From Singulisphaera sp. (lineage in GTDB: Bacteria > Planctomycetota > Planctomycetia > Isosphaerales > Isosphaeraceae): a stretch of 49,632 nucleotides of DNA. Under the pieces are notes generated by a model. That model did not search any database and was not told the origin of the DNA. It was given only the letters and a program-made list of their open reading frames with translations. The translations under genes and the position numbers were made by a program. Of this stretch, positions 41,323-49,461 are shown piece by piece (positions within the stretch are counted from its first letter, which is position 1; each line of letters begins with the position of its first letter). The DNA lies in assembly GCA_027451445.1 (NCBI GenBank), contig DAIDJG010000447.1, positions 1-49,632 on the forward strand, in the 5' to 3' direction.

Positions 41323-43935
41323 TCAAGGACCCGATTGCGACGCGAATTGCCGGGACACCCGCAGGTGAGCCAGGTACGTGCGTGTCAACGATTCGGAGAT
41401 CAGCGGCAGGTTCGTTTCGAGTTCATCGAGTAGCTTTTCCAGCTCGACTCGCTGACCGTTCGCGTTCGCTCGCGCGAGCTGGTCGACGTCGGCAACGCGC
41501 AGCCGGGTCAGCGTTGTAAGCATCAAGCGCTGTTCCGAGCTGCGCGCCGGGGCACCGTCGCTGCGAGGAAGCTGGTCGAGGTTCTCCGAGAGCGTCGCCA
41601 ACTGGTATGCGAGCGACCGGGGGTTCGCTTCGTCGGCCAGGAGCAGGTCGAGGACGGGGGCGGTTTGCAAAGTGCTCAAATAGCGCCGGCGGTAGGTCAT
41701 CGCGCTGTCGGCGATTTCCAGCAACGCTTCCAACAACGGGCCTTCCGCGCCACCGGTTTTCACCAACGTCACGCGCAACAAGCCGGTCAGATGCAGGGCG
41801 CGGTCAATGCGTTTGCCCATGTCGAGGAACCGCCACCCCTGGCCGCGCGTCATGCTGTCGGTGACCAGGCCGCCGAACGCGGCCAACGAGATCACCTTGC
41901 GGTCGAGCAGGTCGAGGATCTCGCTCAAGGCCCGGCGCGTGTCGGGGTCGTTGTGCAATGCGCCGTTTTGAGGGCGGTCCAGGAGGTGTCGAGGCGCGCC
42001 GGCCTGGAGGTCGAGACTGCTGAGGATGCGCCACATGTCGGTCGAGATGCGGTCGCGGACCTTGCCGGCGACCCGGTGAAGGGCGTTGATCGTCATCGCC
42101 AGGCTCCCCTTGCGCTGGGGGTCGAAGAGGAGCGCGAAGAGTTCCTCGTCCGGGGCCGCAATCCGCGCCTCGGCCCCTTCGCCAAGGAAGCCGGGGTAGG
42201 CGCGCGTGACGTACGTCGACGCGCGAAGCAACGCGGGCAACTCGGGGACATCCACCAGACCCGACTTCTCGGTCAAGCGCACGAGGATTCCGCGCAGCAG
42301 GCGGACCACCCCCTCGGTGCGTTCGACGTAGCGGCCGAGCCAGTAGAGGTCGTCAGCCGCCCGGCTCGGGAGATCGCCGCCGCCTCGGCTCAGCTCGACC
42401 GGCTTGACGACCGTGGGCAAGAGCGAGAAGTCGACCACGGGTTCCGACGAGAGGACCCAGGTGTCCTTGCTGCCGCCCCCTTTCTGCATCGAAACGTCGA
42501 GCATCTCAGCCGAGGCGGCCACGCGCGTCAGGCCTCCCGGCATCATCGAGTAGCCAGACTCGGTGGCCGTCAAAAAACTGCGAATGACGAGGTGTCGCGG
42601 TTCAAGGCGATTGCCGATCAAAACGGGGGCCGTGGAAAGCCGGAGCTGCTCCTGTCCCACGTAGTCGTTGGGTCGCTCCCGGATCGTCGCGGCCAGCTCG
42701 CGCCGCTGGTCGGCGGTCAAGGACTCGCCGAAGACCGGGTGGAACCGTGCCGGGGGATACGTCGGCTTGATCACCATCCGTTCGAGGTTCGCGAGCACGT
42801 GCTCGCGTGCCTCGGACTCACCGCACCACCAGGTGGGAACCGACGGAATCTTCAGCTCCTCGCCCAGCAGGTGACGGCAGAGTGCGGGGAGGTAGCCCAG
42901 GAACGCCGGCGTTTCGATCAGGCCGCTACCCAGCGTGTTGGCGATCGCGACGTTGCCCGCCCGGGCGGCCTGAACGATGCCGGGCACCCCCAGGAACGAA
43001 TCCCCGCGGAGCTCCAGCGGGTCGCAATAATCGCCGTCCAACCGCCGCAAGATGACGTCGACCGGCTGCAAACCTCCCAGCAGCTTGAGGTAGACCCGGC
43101 TGTCGCGCACGGTCAGGTCGCCCCCTTCGACGAGCGTGTAGCCGAGGTAGCGGGCGAGGAAAGCATGCTCGAAGTAGGTCTCGTTGTAGGGCCCAGGGGT
43201 AAGCAAAACGACGCGCGGGTTCTCGCGATTCCTCGGCGCGATCGACCGCAGGGTTTCGCGCACGGTGCGGAAGTAGAGAGCCAGCCGCTGAACGCGGCAG
43301 TCGCGGAACGACTCCGGGAGCGTGCGCGCGAGGACGATCCGGTTCTCGAGCGCATAGCCCGCACCTGACGGAGCCTGGGTCCGGTCGCCCAGCACATGGA
43401 ACCGTCCGTCCGCCGCGCGGCCGAGGTCGACGCCGTAAAGATGCAGGTAGCGATCGCCCGGGACAGGCCACCCATGGCAAGGGCGCAGGAAACCCGGGTG
43501 CCCAAAGACCAGCTCCGGGGGCAGGACACCGCTCGTGAGCACCGTCTGCTTGCCGTACAGATCGGCCAGCACTCGGTCGAGCAGCCGGGCACGCTGAATC
43601 AGCCCCACCTCGATCGCGGCCGCCTCCTCGGGCGCCAGCAGGAACGGGACGGGGTCGAGCTCCCAGGGGCGGTCCATCCCGCGGGGGTCGCCGTAGACGT
43701 TGTAGGTGACCCCGTTCTCGCGGATCAAACGTCGCGCTTCATCCCAGCGCCGGTGGAGCTCGGACAGGCCGATGGAGTCCATCTGCGCAAAGAACGATTG
43801 CCAGTGCGGGCGCAGGCTCTTGGCGTCAAAGAGCGTTTCGTCAAAGGCGCCGTCGATCCCCGCGTAGTCGAGGGCCGAGGGGCCCTGGACTCCGGTTTGT
43901 GCATCGTTCGGAGAAACCTTGGAACTGCCAATCAT
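41323..43935 (-). CDS. Circularly permuted ATP-grasp type 2 / alpha-E fusion protein
   Basis: An 870-aa cytoplasmic protein. Residues about 30-500 match the circularly permuted ATP-grasp family (COG2308): RRLIRENGVTYNVYGDP, RPWELDPVPFLL, VLTPGPYNETYFEHAFLARYLGY, VDVILRRLDGDYCDPLELRGDS and IANTLGSGLIETPAFLGYLP. From about 518 begins the alpha-E domain (COG2307) with its typical opening LPSRAADDLYWLGRYVERTE and helical pattern to the end. In many bacteria these are separate genes; here they are one polypeptide. The ATP-grasp half is predicted to form amide bonds between amino acids or peptides. It lies between two transglutaminase genes. Confidence 0.92.
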   Translation of the reverse strand: MIGSSKVSPNDAQTGVQGPSALDYAGIDGAFDETLFDAKSLRPHWQSFFAQMDSIGLSELHRRWDEARRLIRENGVTYNVYGDPRGMDRPWELDPVPFLLAPEEAAAIEVGLIQRARLLDRVLADLYGKQTVLTSGVLPPELVFGHPGFLRPCHGWPVPGDRYLHLYGVDLGRAADGRFHVLGDRTQAPSGAGYALENRIVLARTLPESFRDCRVQRLALYFRTVRETLRSIAPRNRENPRVVLLTPGPYNETYFEHAFLARYLGYTLVEGGDLTVRDSRVYLKLLGGLQPVDVILRRLDGDYCDPLELRGDSFLGVPGIVQAARAGNVAIANTLGSGLIETPAFLGYLPALCRHLLGEELKIPSVPTWWCGESEAREHVLANLERMVIKPTYPPARFHPVFGESLTADQRRELAATIRERPNDYVGQEQLRLSTAPVLIGNRLEPRHLVIRSFLTATESGYSMMPGGLTRVAASAEMLDVSMQKGGGSKDTWVLSSEPVVDFSLLPTVVKPVELSRGGGDLPSRAADDLYWLGRYVERTEGVVRLLRGILVRLTEKSGLVDVPELPALLRASTYVTRAYPGFLGEGAEARIAAPDEELFALLFDPQRKGSLAMTINALHRVAGKVRDRISTDMWRILSSLDLQAGAPRHLLDRPQNGALHNDPDTRRALSEILDLLDRKVISLAAFGGLVTDSMTRGQGWRFLDMGKRIDRALHLTGLLRVTLVKTGGAEGPLLEALLEIADSAMTYRRRYLSTLQTAPVLDLLLADEANPRSLAYQLATLSENLDQLPRSDGAPARSSEQRLMLTTLTRLRVADVDQLARANANGQRVELEKLLDELETNLPLISESLTRTYLAHLRVSRQFASQSGP

Positions 43936-44034
43936 ATCCCGCCACGCCGCCCGGCCACGTTGTTCGCCCCTGAGAAACTAGACACCCACCATCTTAGCGG
44001 ATTCACCCCGTTCAAGCTCGGGCTATGTAAGGTC

Positions 44035-44106
44035 CACACTAACCCGAAGCGCAAGCGAGGACATAATACTATTATTATATCCTCGCTTGCGCTTCGGGTT
44101 AGTGTG
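44035..44106. repeat. CTAACCCGAAGCG hairpin repeat, copy 2
   Basis: Perfect 27-bp arms (44035-44061 and 44080-44106) around an 18-nt A/T loop. The right arm overlaps the end of the DUF2126 gene and provides its last codons and TAA stop (44099-44101). Confidence 0.85.
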
Positions 44107-47100
44107 ATAATTGTCGTAACGGTCGGCGCAGGTCCAGCGTCAGCGGTGCTTCGGGATTGCGTTCTTCGTCGGGCACGACCAAACGCCCAGGCGTGTGACC
44201 GAACGGCACGAACCGGGACGTGCGGCGGCTCTCGGCCTCGTAGGCGTTCACGGGGAAGATGTCGTACGAGCGGCCCCCGGGGTGCGAGACGTGGTAGGTA
44301 AAACCACCGAGCGAGCGTTTGTTCCACGTATCGACGAGGTCGAACACCAGGGGCGCGTGCACGCCGATCGTCGGGTGCAAACAGGTCGGGGGCTGCCAGG
44401 CCCGATAACGCACGCCGGCGACGAACTCGCCGTTGGTACCGGTCGGGTGTAACGGCACGCGCCGGCCGTTGCACGTGACGACGTGGCGGGTGTCGGTCAT
44501 CCCCTGCACTTTCAGCTCGACGCGTTCGACGGAGGAATCGACATAGCGCACCGTGGCGGCCCCGGTGGGCTCTTCACCGAGGACGTGCCAGGGCTCGATC
44601 GCCTGGCGCAGTTCCATGTTCACCCCTCGCTGGGTGATCTGACCGTAGCGCGGGAACCGGAACTCCAGATGGGGCGAGAACCACGCTTCCTCGATCGGCA
44701 TGCCCGCGCCCTGAAGTTCGTGAACCACGTCCTGCAGGTCCTGCTCGACGAAGTGCGAGAGCAGGAAGCGGTCGTGGAGCTCGGTCCCCCAGCGGGCAAG
44801 CTTTTCCTCATAAGGCTGCTCCCAGAACCGCGCGATCAACGCGCGGATGAGGAGCTGCTGCACCAGGCTCATCCGCGCGTGCGGCGGCATCTCGAACGAG
44901 CGCATCTCGACGAGCCCCCGGCGCCCGCTGCTGGTATCGGGCGAATAGAGCTTGTCGATGCAAAACTCGGCGCGGTGGGTGTTGCCCGAGACGTCGACGA
45001 GCAGGTTGCGGAACACCCGGTCGACGAGCCAAGGGGGACAGCCACCGCGCTCGGGGATCTGACGGAAGGCGATCTCCATCTCGTACAGGCTGTCGTTGCG
45101 CGCTTCGTCGATGCGTGGGGCCTGGCTCGTCGGGCCCATGAACATGCCCGAGAACAGGTACGAAAGCGACGGGTGGTTGTGCCAGAAGCCCACCAGGCTG
45201 CGCAGCAGGTCGGGCCGCCGCAGCACGGGGCTATCCGCCGCCGAAGGGCCGCCGAGCACGAAGTGGTTGCCTCCGCCCGTACCGACGTGCCGGCCGTCGA
45301 GCATGAACTTCTCCGTGCTCAGACGGGTCAGTCGGGCCTCATCGTAGAGCGTGGTCGTCAGGTTGACGAGCTCGTCCCAGTTGTGCGCAGGGTGGAGGTT
45401 CACCTCGATGACGCCCGGGTCAGGCGTGACGCCCAGATGATTCAGTCGGTCGTCGTGGGGCGGCTGATACCCCTCGAGCACGACGGGCAGGCCGAGCGTG
45501 CCGGCCGTAGCCTCGATGTGCGAAACCAGCTCCAGGTAATCCTCCAGCATCGGCAGCGGTGGCATGAAGATGTGCAAGCGCCCATCCCGAGGCTCGACAC
45601 AGAGGACCGTCCGCACGACACCCGCGGCCGACTGCCCCATCGGGAACTTGGCATTGGGCTCGGGTGACAGGTTGCCGACCCACTCCGGCGAGAAGCGAAA
45701 CGCGTACTGCCGGCTGAGCTCCTCGCGGCTGGGGAGCGGTGGCCGAGGCGCGAAGGGGTCGCGCTCGTGTTCCGTGATGAGGTCCGCGGGCGCCGTCCAC
45801 GGGAACGATTCAAGCGGCAAGCGGAAACCCATCGGCGAGTCGCCCGGGTGGAGGAACAGGTGCTCGCGGCGGAGTGACCAGAGGCCGCTCACCCACCCAT
45901 GGAACGCGTCATGTTCCTTGCGCAAGGGGAACGCGTAACCCACCACATGTCCCAGCCCCTGCTCGAAGACCCGAGCGAGCCGCTTCCGCTCTTCGGGATC
46001 TTTGAGATCGCTGCGCAAAGGGTCGACATTCGAGGGGAGACACCGCTCCTTCCAGAGGTAGTACCAGATATCCTCGTAGCCGGGGACGCAGAAGGCGGGA
46101 TCGAGTCCCAGCCGGGCCGCGAGCGTGCGCCCGAACTGCTCGGCCTGGGCCTGGCCGTGCCCAAAGTCGCGCTCTTCGGCGGCGACGAGCCGAGGATCTT
46201 CCCAGATCGGGACGCCGTCGCGCCGCCAGTAGCACGAGAACGCCCAGCGCGGCAAAGACTCGCCCGGGTACCACTTCCCCTGTCCGAAATGGAGCAAGGC
46301 GCCAGGGGCGAAACGATCGCGGAGACGCGTGAGCAGGTTACTGGCCAGTCCGCGCTTGGTGGGACCGAGCGCGGAGAAGTTCCACTCCAGCCCGTCCCGA
46401 TCGTCGATCGAGACAAACGTCGGCTCGCCGCCCATCGTGAGCCGCACATCACCACGCGCGAGCCGCTCGTCGATCTTGTGGCCGAGTGCCTCGATCGCGG
46501 CCCACTGCTCGTCGGTGTAGGGTTTCGTGACACGCGCGTCTTCATGAATGCGCGTCACCGACATGGCGAACTTGAACTCGGGCGTGCACGTATCGTCCTC
46601 GCCTCGGCCCGGTTCCTTGGTCCACGAGAACGAACCCGTGATCGGCGCCGCACTGAGCGGATCGGCCGCGCAGGCCAGCGGAATATGGCCCTCGCCGGCG
46701 AGCAGCCCCGAGGTCGGGTCGAGACCGATCCAACCCGCACCCGGCACATAGACCTCGGCCCAGGCGTGCAGGTCCGTGAAGTCGACCGCCGTGCCCGACG
46801 GTCCATCCAGCGCCGGCATGTCGGCCTTGAGCTGAATCAGGTAGCCCGAGACAAACCGCGCCGCCAACCCCAGCCGCCTGAGCACTTGAACCAGGACCCA
46901 CGCGGTGTCGCGGCATGAGCCGCTCTTGAGCGTGAGCGTTTCCTCACACGACTGAATGCCCGGCTCCATCCGGATCACGTAGCGAATGTCCTGATGCAGC
47001 CGCCGGTTGATCTCGACCAGGAAGTCCTCGATCCGGATCTTGCTCCGCCGTACGTCCGCGGCCAGCTCGCGCAGTTTCGGCCCGTGGGGCTCAACTTCGA

Positions 47101-47452
47101 GGTAAGGGATCAACTCACGCGCAATGATGGGGTCGTACGCAAACGGATAGGTCTCGGCGCTCTCTTCGACGAAGAAGTCGAACGGGTTGATGACCGTCAT
47201 GTCGGCCACCAGGTCGACCTCGACGGTGAACTCCCTGGTCGGCTTGGGAAACACGAGGCGCGCAAGGTAGTTGCTATAGGGGTCTTGCTGCCAGTTGAGG
47301 AAATTCTCCTTCGGTGTCACCCGCAACGAATAGCCCAAAATCGGCGTGCGGCAGTGGGGCGTCGGCCGCAGCCGGACGACCTGCGGCGCGAGGCTGACCA
47401 GCCGGTCGTAGTGGTATTCGGTCTTGTGATTCAAGGCGACGCGGATGGCCAT
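44099..47452 (-). CDS. Transglutaminase-DUF2126 protein (TG2) of the amidoligase module
   Basis: An 1117-aa cytoplasmic protein; ATG 47452 fits the usual N-terminus (MAIRVALNHKTEYHYDRLV). Residues 1-300 are a transglutaminase domain with Cys180 (LKSGSCRDTAWV), His229 (DLHAWAEVY) and Asp245 (WIGLDPTSG). The remaining 800 residues are DUF2126: DVRLTMGGEPTFVSIDDRDG, LLHFGQGKWYPGESLPRWAF, VEVNLHPAHNW-like IEVNLHPAHNWDELVNLTT, GTGGGNHFVLGG, LRSLVGFWHNHPSLSYLFSG and LVDVSGNTHRAEFCIDKLYSP. DUF2126 has been related to glutamine-synthetase-like amidoligases. Length is usual for the family. The last residues QLSH and stop come partly from the hairpin repeat. It starts 53 bp after the end of gltD. Confidence 0.92.
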   Translation of the reverse strand: MAIRVALNHKTEYHYDRLVSLAPQVVRLRPTPHCRTPILGYSLRVTPKENFLNWQQDPYSNYLARLVFPKPTREFTVEVDLVADMTVINPFDFFVEESAETYPFAYDPIIARELIPYLEVEPHGPKLRELAADVRRSKIRIEDFLVEINRRLHQDIRYVIRMEPGIQSCEETLTLKSGSCRDTAWVLVQVLRRLGLAARFVSGYLIQLKADMPALDGPSGTAVDFTDLHAWAEVYVPGAGWIGLDPTSGLLAGEGHIPLACAADPLSAAPITGSFSWTKEPGRGEDDTCTPEFKFAMSVTRIHEDARVTKPYTDEQWAAIEALGHKIDERLARGDVRLTMGGEPTFVSIDDRDGLEWNFSALGPTKRGLASNLLTRLRDRFAPGALLHFGQGKWYPGESLPRWAFSCYWRRDGVPIWEDPRLVAAEERDFGHGQAQAEQFGRTLAARLGLDPAFCVPGYEDIWYYLWKERCLPSNVDPLRSDLKDPEERKRLARVFEQGLGHVVGYAFPLRKEHDAFHGWVSGLWSLRREHLFLHPGDSPMGFRLPLESFPWTAPADLITEHERDPFAPRPPLPSREELSRQYAFRFSPEWVGNLSPEPNAKFPMGQSAAGVVRTVLCVEPRDGRLHIFMPPLPMLEDYLELVSHIEATAGTLGLPVVLEGYQPPHDDRLNHLGVTPDPGVIEVNLHPAHNWDELVNLTTTLYDEARLTRLSTEKFMLDGRHVGTGGGNHFVLGGPSAADSPVLRRPDLLRSLVGFWHNHPSLSYLFSGMFMGPTSQAPRIDEARNDSLYEMEIAFRQIPERGGCPPWLVDRVFRNLLVDVSGNTHRAEFCIDKLYSPDTSSGRRGLVEMRSFEMPPHARMSLVQQLLIRALIARFWEQPYEEKLARWGTELHDRFLLSHFVEQDLQDVVHELQGAGMPIEEAWFSPHLEFRFPRYGQITQRGVNMELRQAIEPWHVLGEEPTGAATVRYVDSSVERVELKVQGMTDTRHVVTCNGRRVPLHPTGTNGEFVAGVRYRAWQPPTCLHPTIGVHAPLVFDLVDTWNKRSLGGFTYHVSHPGGRSYDIFPVNAYEAESRRTSRFVPFGHTPGRLVVPDEERNPEAPLTLDLRRPLRQLSH

Positions 47453-47505
47453 GGCGGCGGTCACTCTCTTCCTGATGGGGACGGCCCGGGTGGATTGAGG
47501 TCACC

Positions 47506-48978
47506 CTACTTGGCGTTCACGGATACGCGCTGCCGATCACGTGCCTTGAGCATGCTCGGGCGGCTCATGAGGTACTGGTCGATATGCCGCGCCGATTCGC
47601 GGCCCTCGGCAATCGCCCAGACGACGATCGACTGACCCCGCCGGCAATCGCCGGCCGCGAACAGTCCAGGCGAGGAGGTCATGTACTGGCTGTCGCACGC
47701 GATGGCGCCGTTTTCGTTGAGCACCAGGCCGAAGCGGGACGGCAATTCCGGCTCGGGTCCCGAGAAGCCGATGGCGATCAAGACGAGCTCGCAAGGGAAA
47801 ACAATGTCCGACCCATGCATCTCCTCAAACTGGCGCTCGCCGGCCTCGTCGAAGTACTGCTGGACGCGGACGGCGACCAGTTGGCGGACCTGGCCGTGCT
47901 CGTCGCCGACGAACTGCTTCGTCTTGATCTGCCAGTCGCGACGGCCCCCTTCCTCGTGCGCGGGGGAAATCCGCAGAATCTTGGGCCAGAGGGGCCAGGG
48001 GGTCTCGGGGTTATCGATCTCAGGGGGACGCGGGTTGTAATCGAGCTGAAGCACCGAGCGCGCCTGGTGTCGGTGGCACGTCCCGAGGCAGTCGGCCGCG
48101 GTGTCGCCGCCGCCAATGATGATGACGTTCTTGCCCGCGGCGCTGATCGAGTGGCCGTTCACGAAGTCGCCAAAGCCCCGCCGATTCTGCTCGGTCAGGA
48201 ACTTCATCGCCCGCTCGACCCCCTTGAGGTGCCGGCCGGGGATGTCCAGATCCCGAGGACGGGAAGCGCCCACGGTAAGCAGCAGCGCATCGTGCTTCGC
48301 CCGCAGTTCGTCGGGATCAACGTTGCGGCCGACGTCGGCGTTGGTGATGAAGTGGACCCCCTCGACTTCCATCTGGTCGAGCCGGCGCTGGACGTAATGC
48401 TTGGCCATCTTGAAGTCGGGAATCCCGTACGTGAGCAGCCCTCCGAGCCGGTCGTCCCGTTCGTACACGGTGACGGAGTGCCCTGCACGGCGCAGTTGCT
48501 GGGCCGCGGCGAGACCGGCGGGTCCGCTGCCGACGATCCCGACGGACCGGCCGGTTTCGTGCTCGGGAGAGTGCGGCTGAATCCACCCCTCTTCCCATCC
48601 CTTATCCACAATTGCGAGCTCGATACTCCTGATGGTCACAGCAGACCCATTGATTGCGAGAACGCAAGACGATTCGCACGGGGCGGGGCAAGTCTTACCT
48701 GTGAACTCGGGAAAGTTGTTGGTGCTGTGCAAGGCCCGGAGCGCTTCCTGCCAACGGTTGCGGTGGAGCAGGTCGTTCCAGTCCGGGACCTGGTTCCCGA
48801 GCGGACAGCCCGAGGTGCAAAACGGCACGCCGCAGTCCATGCAGCGCGTGGCTTGCGAGCGCACGCTTTCGGCCGGCATCGCCTGGTAGACTTCCTTGTA
48901 ATCCTTGATCCGCTGATGGACCGGGCGCGGGGTCGGGTTCTGGCGCTCGATGTTCAGGAAACCGCGAGGGTCGGTCAT
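47506..48978 (-). CDS. gltD: Glutamate synthase small subunit
   Basis: A 490-aa protein starting MTDPRGFLNIERQ. It passes electrons from NADPH via FAD and iron-sulphur clusters to the large subunit, which makes glutamate from glutamine and 2-oxoglutarate. The N-terminal cysteine clusters are complete: CMDCGVPFCTSGCPLGNQVP (Cys46, 49, 54, 58) and CPAPCESSC. FAD-binding GIVGSGPAGLAAAQ is at about residue 145, the NADPH-binding IIIGGGDTAADCLGTCHRH near 290, and the terminal FAD block SSPGLFAAGDCRRGQSIVVWAI near 440. It is downstream of gltB on the same strand. The frame is open to 49107, but that part runs through a G/C repeat and is unlikely to be translated. Confidence 0.95.
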   Translation of the reverse strand: MTDPRGFLNIERQNPTPRPVHQRIKDYKEVYQAMPAESVRSQATRCMDCGVPFCTSGCPLGNQVPDWNDLLHRNRWQEALRALHSTNNFPEFTGKTCPAPCESSCVLAINGSAVTIRSIELAIVDKGWEEGWIQPHSPEHETGRSVGIVGSGPAGLAAAQQLRRAGHSVTVYERDDRLGGLLTYGIPDFKMAKHYVQRRLDQMEVEGVHFITNADVGRNVDPDELRAKHDALLLTVGASRPRDLDIPGRHLKGVERAMKFLTEQNRRGFGDFVNGHSISAAGKNVIIIGGGDTAADCLGTCHRHQARSVLQLDYNPRPPEIDNPETPWPLWPKILRISPAHEEGGRRDWQIKTKQFVGDEHGQVRQLVAVRVQQYFDEAGERQFEEMHGSDIVFPCELVLIAIGFSGPEPELPSRFGLVLNENGAIACDSQYMTSSPGLFAAGDCRRGQSIVVWAIAEGRESARHIDQYLMSRPSMLKARDRQRVSVNAK

Positions 48979-49000
48979 AGCGCGTCTCTCAGGGCGAAAA

Positions 49001-49050
49001 TAGAACTCCCCCCTTGGGAAGGGGGGGTTGGGGGGGTGGGCAATGGCCGT
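49001..49050 (+). repeat. C/G-run palindromic repeat with quadruplex-type tracts, copy 6
   Basis: GAACT, C tract, TTGGGAA, seven G, TT, seven G, T, GGG (quadruplex pattern at 49016-49040), then CAATGGCCGTTCG and a tail with ATTCCGCCGCGAACCGC shared with copy 3. It is just upstream of gltD. Confidence 0.75.
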
Positions 49051-49162
49051 TCGGTGTCGGCCATTCCGCCGCGAACCGCTCTGCTGCGTTCGATGGTTCG
49101 GCGACAACGGGATTAGAGCGGTTTACGACCCCGTTGCGCACATCCTGGCGACGAATCCCAAT

Positions 49163-49224
49163 ACTAACCCGAAGCGCGAGCGAGGGCATTATATAATTAT
49201 CCCTCGCTCGCGCTTCGGGTTAGT
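49163..49224. repeat. CTAACCCGAAGCG hairpin repeat, copy 3
   Basis: Perfect 24-bp arms (49163-49186 and 49201-49224) around a 14-nt all-A/T-rich loop (CATTATATAATTAT). Confidence 0.85.
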
Positions 49225-49359
49225 GTAGGAGCTAAGGTAGATGCCGGGGCCAAGCCCACGCGAGCCTGTGGCACGACCGCCCCACCGTCGCGCTCCTGAT
49301 CGGTCGCTGCTGTGCGCAATACGGCCGTAAACCGCACTAGGCGAGAACGGGCGCTGACT

Positions 49360-49405
49360 GCCCACCCCCCCTTACCCCCTTCCCAAGGGGGGGAGTTATA
49401 TGTTC
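49360..49405 (-). repeat. C/G-run palindromic repeat with quadruplex-type tracts, copy 7 (inverted)
   Basis: CCC, A, seven C, TTA, five C, TTCCC, AAGGGGGGG, AGTTATATG; the G-rich strand is the minus strand. It lies about 60 bp beyond the 3' end of gltB. Confidence 0.75.
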
Positions 49406-49461
49406 CCACACGGCGAAGCGGGATCGCCCGTCCGATCTGCGCAACCCGACTGTGAGACGGC

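Larger units (their letters stand above)
48979..49461. other. Repeat-filled gap between gltB and gltD
   Basis: This 483-bp gap holds no gene but three repeats: a G-run repeat (49001-49050), an AT-loop hairpin (49163-49224) and a second, inverted G-run repeat (49360-49405). gltB and gltD are commonly adjacent or overlapping, so this spacing is long and may uncouple their expression. Confidence 0.65.

Noticed and set aside
48979-49107. N-terminal extension of gltD by 43 codons
   Set aside because: The added residues come from a G-run repeat (Pro-rich) and are absent from GltD proteins, which begin near MTDPRGF.
14082-49405. Multiple similar repeats considered as a CRISPR array
   Set aside because: Copies are scattered, in both orientations, without regular spacers and without cas genes.
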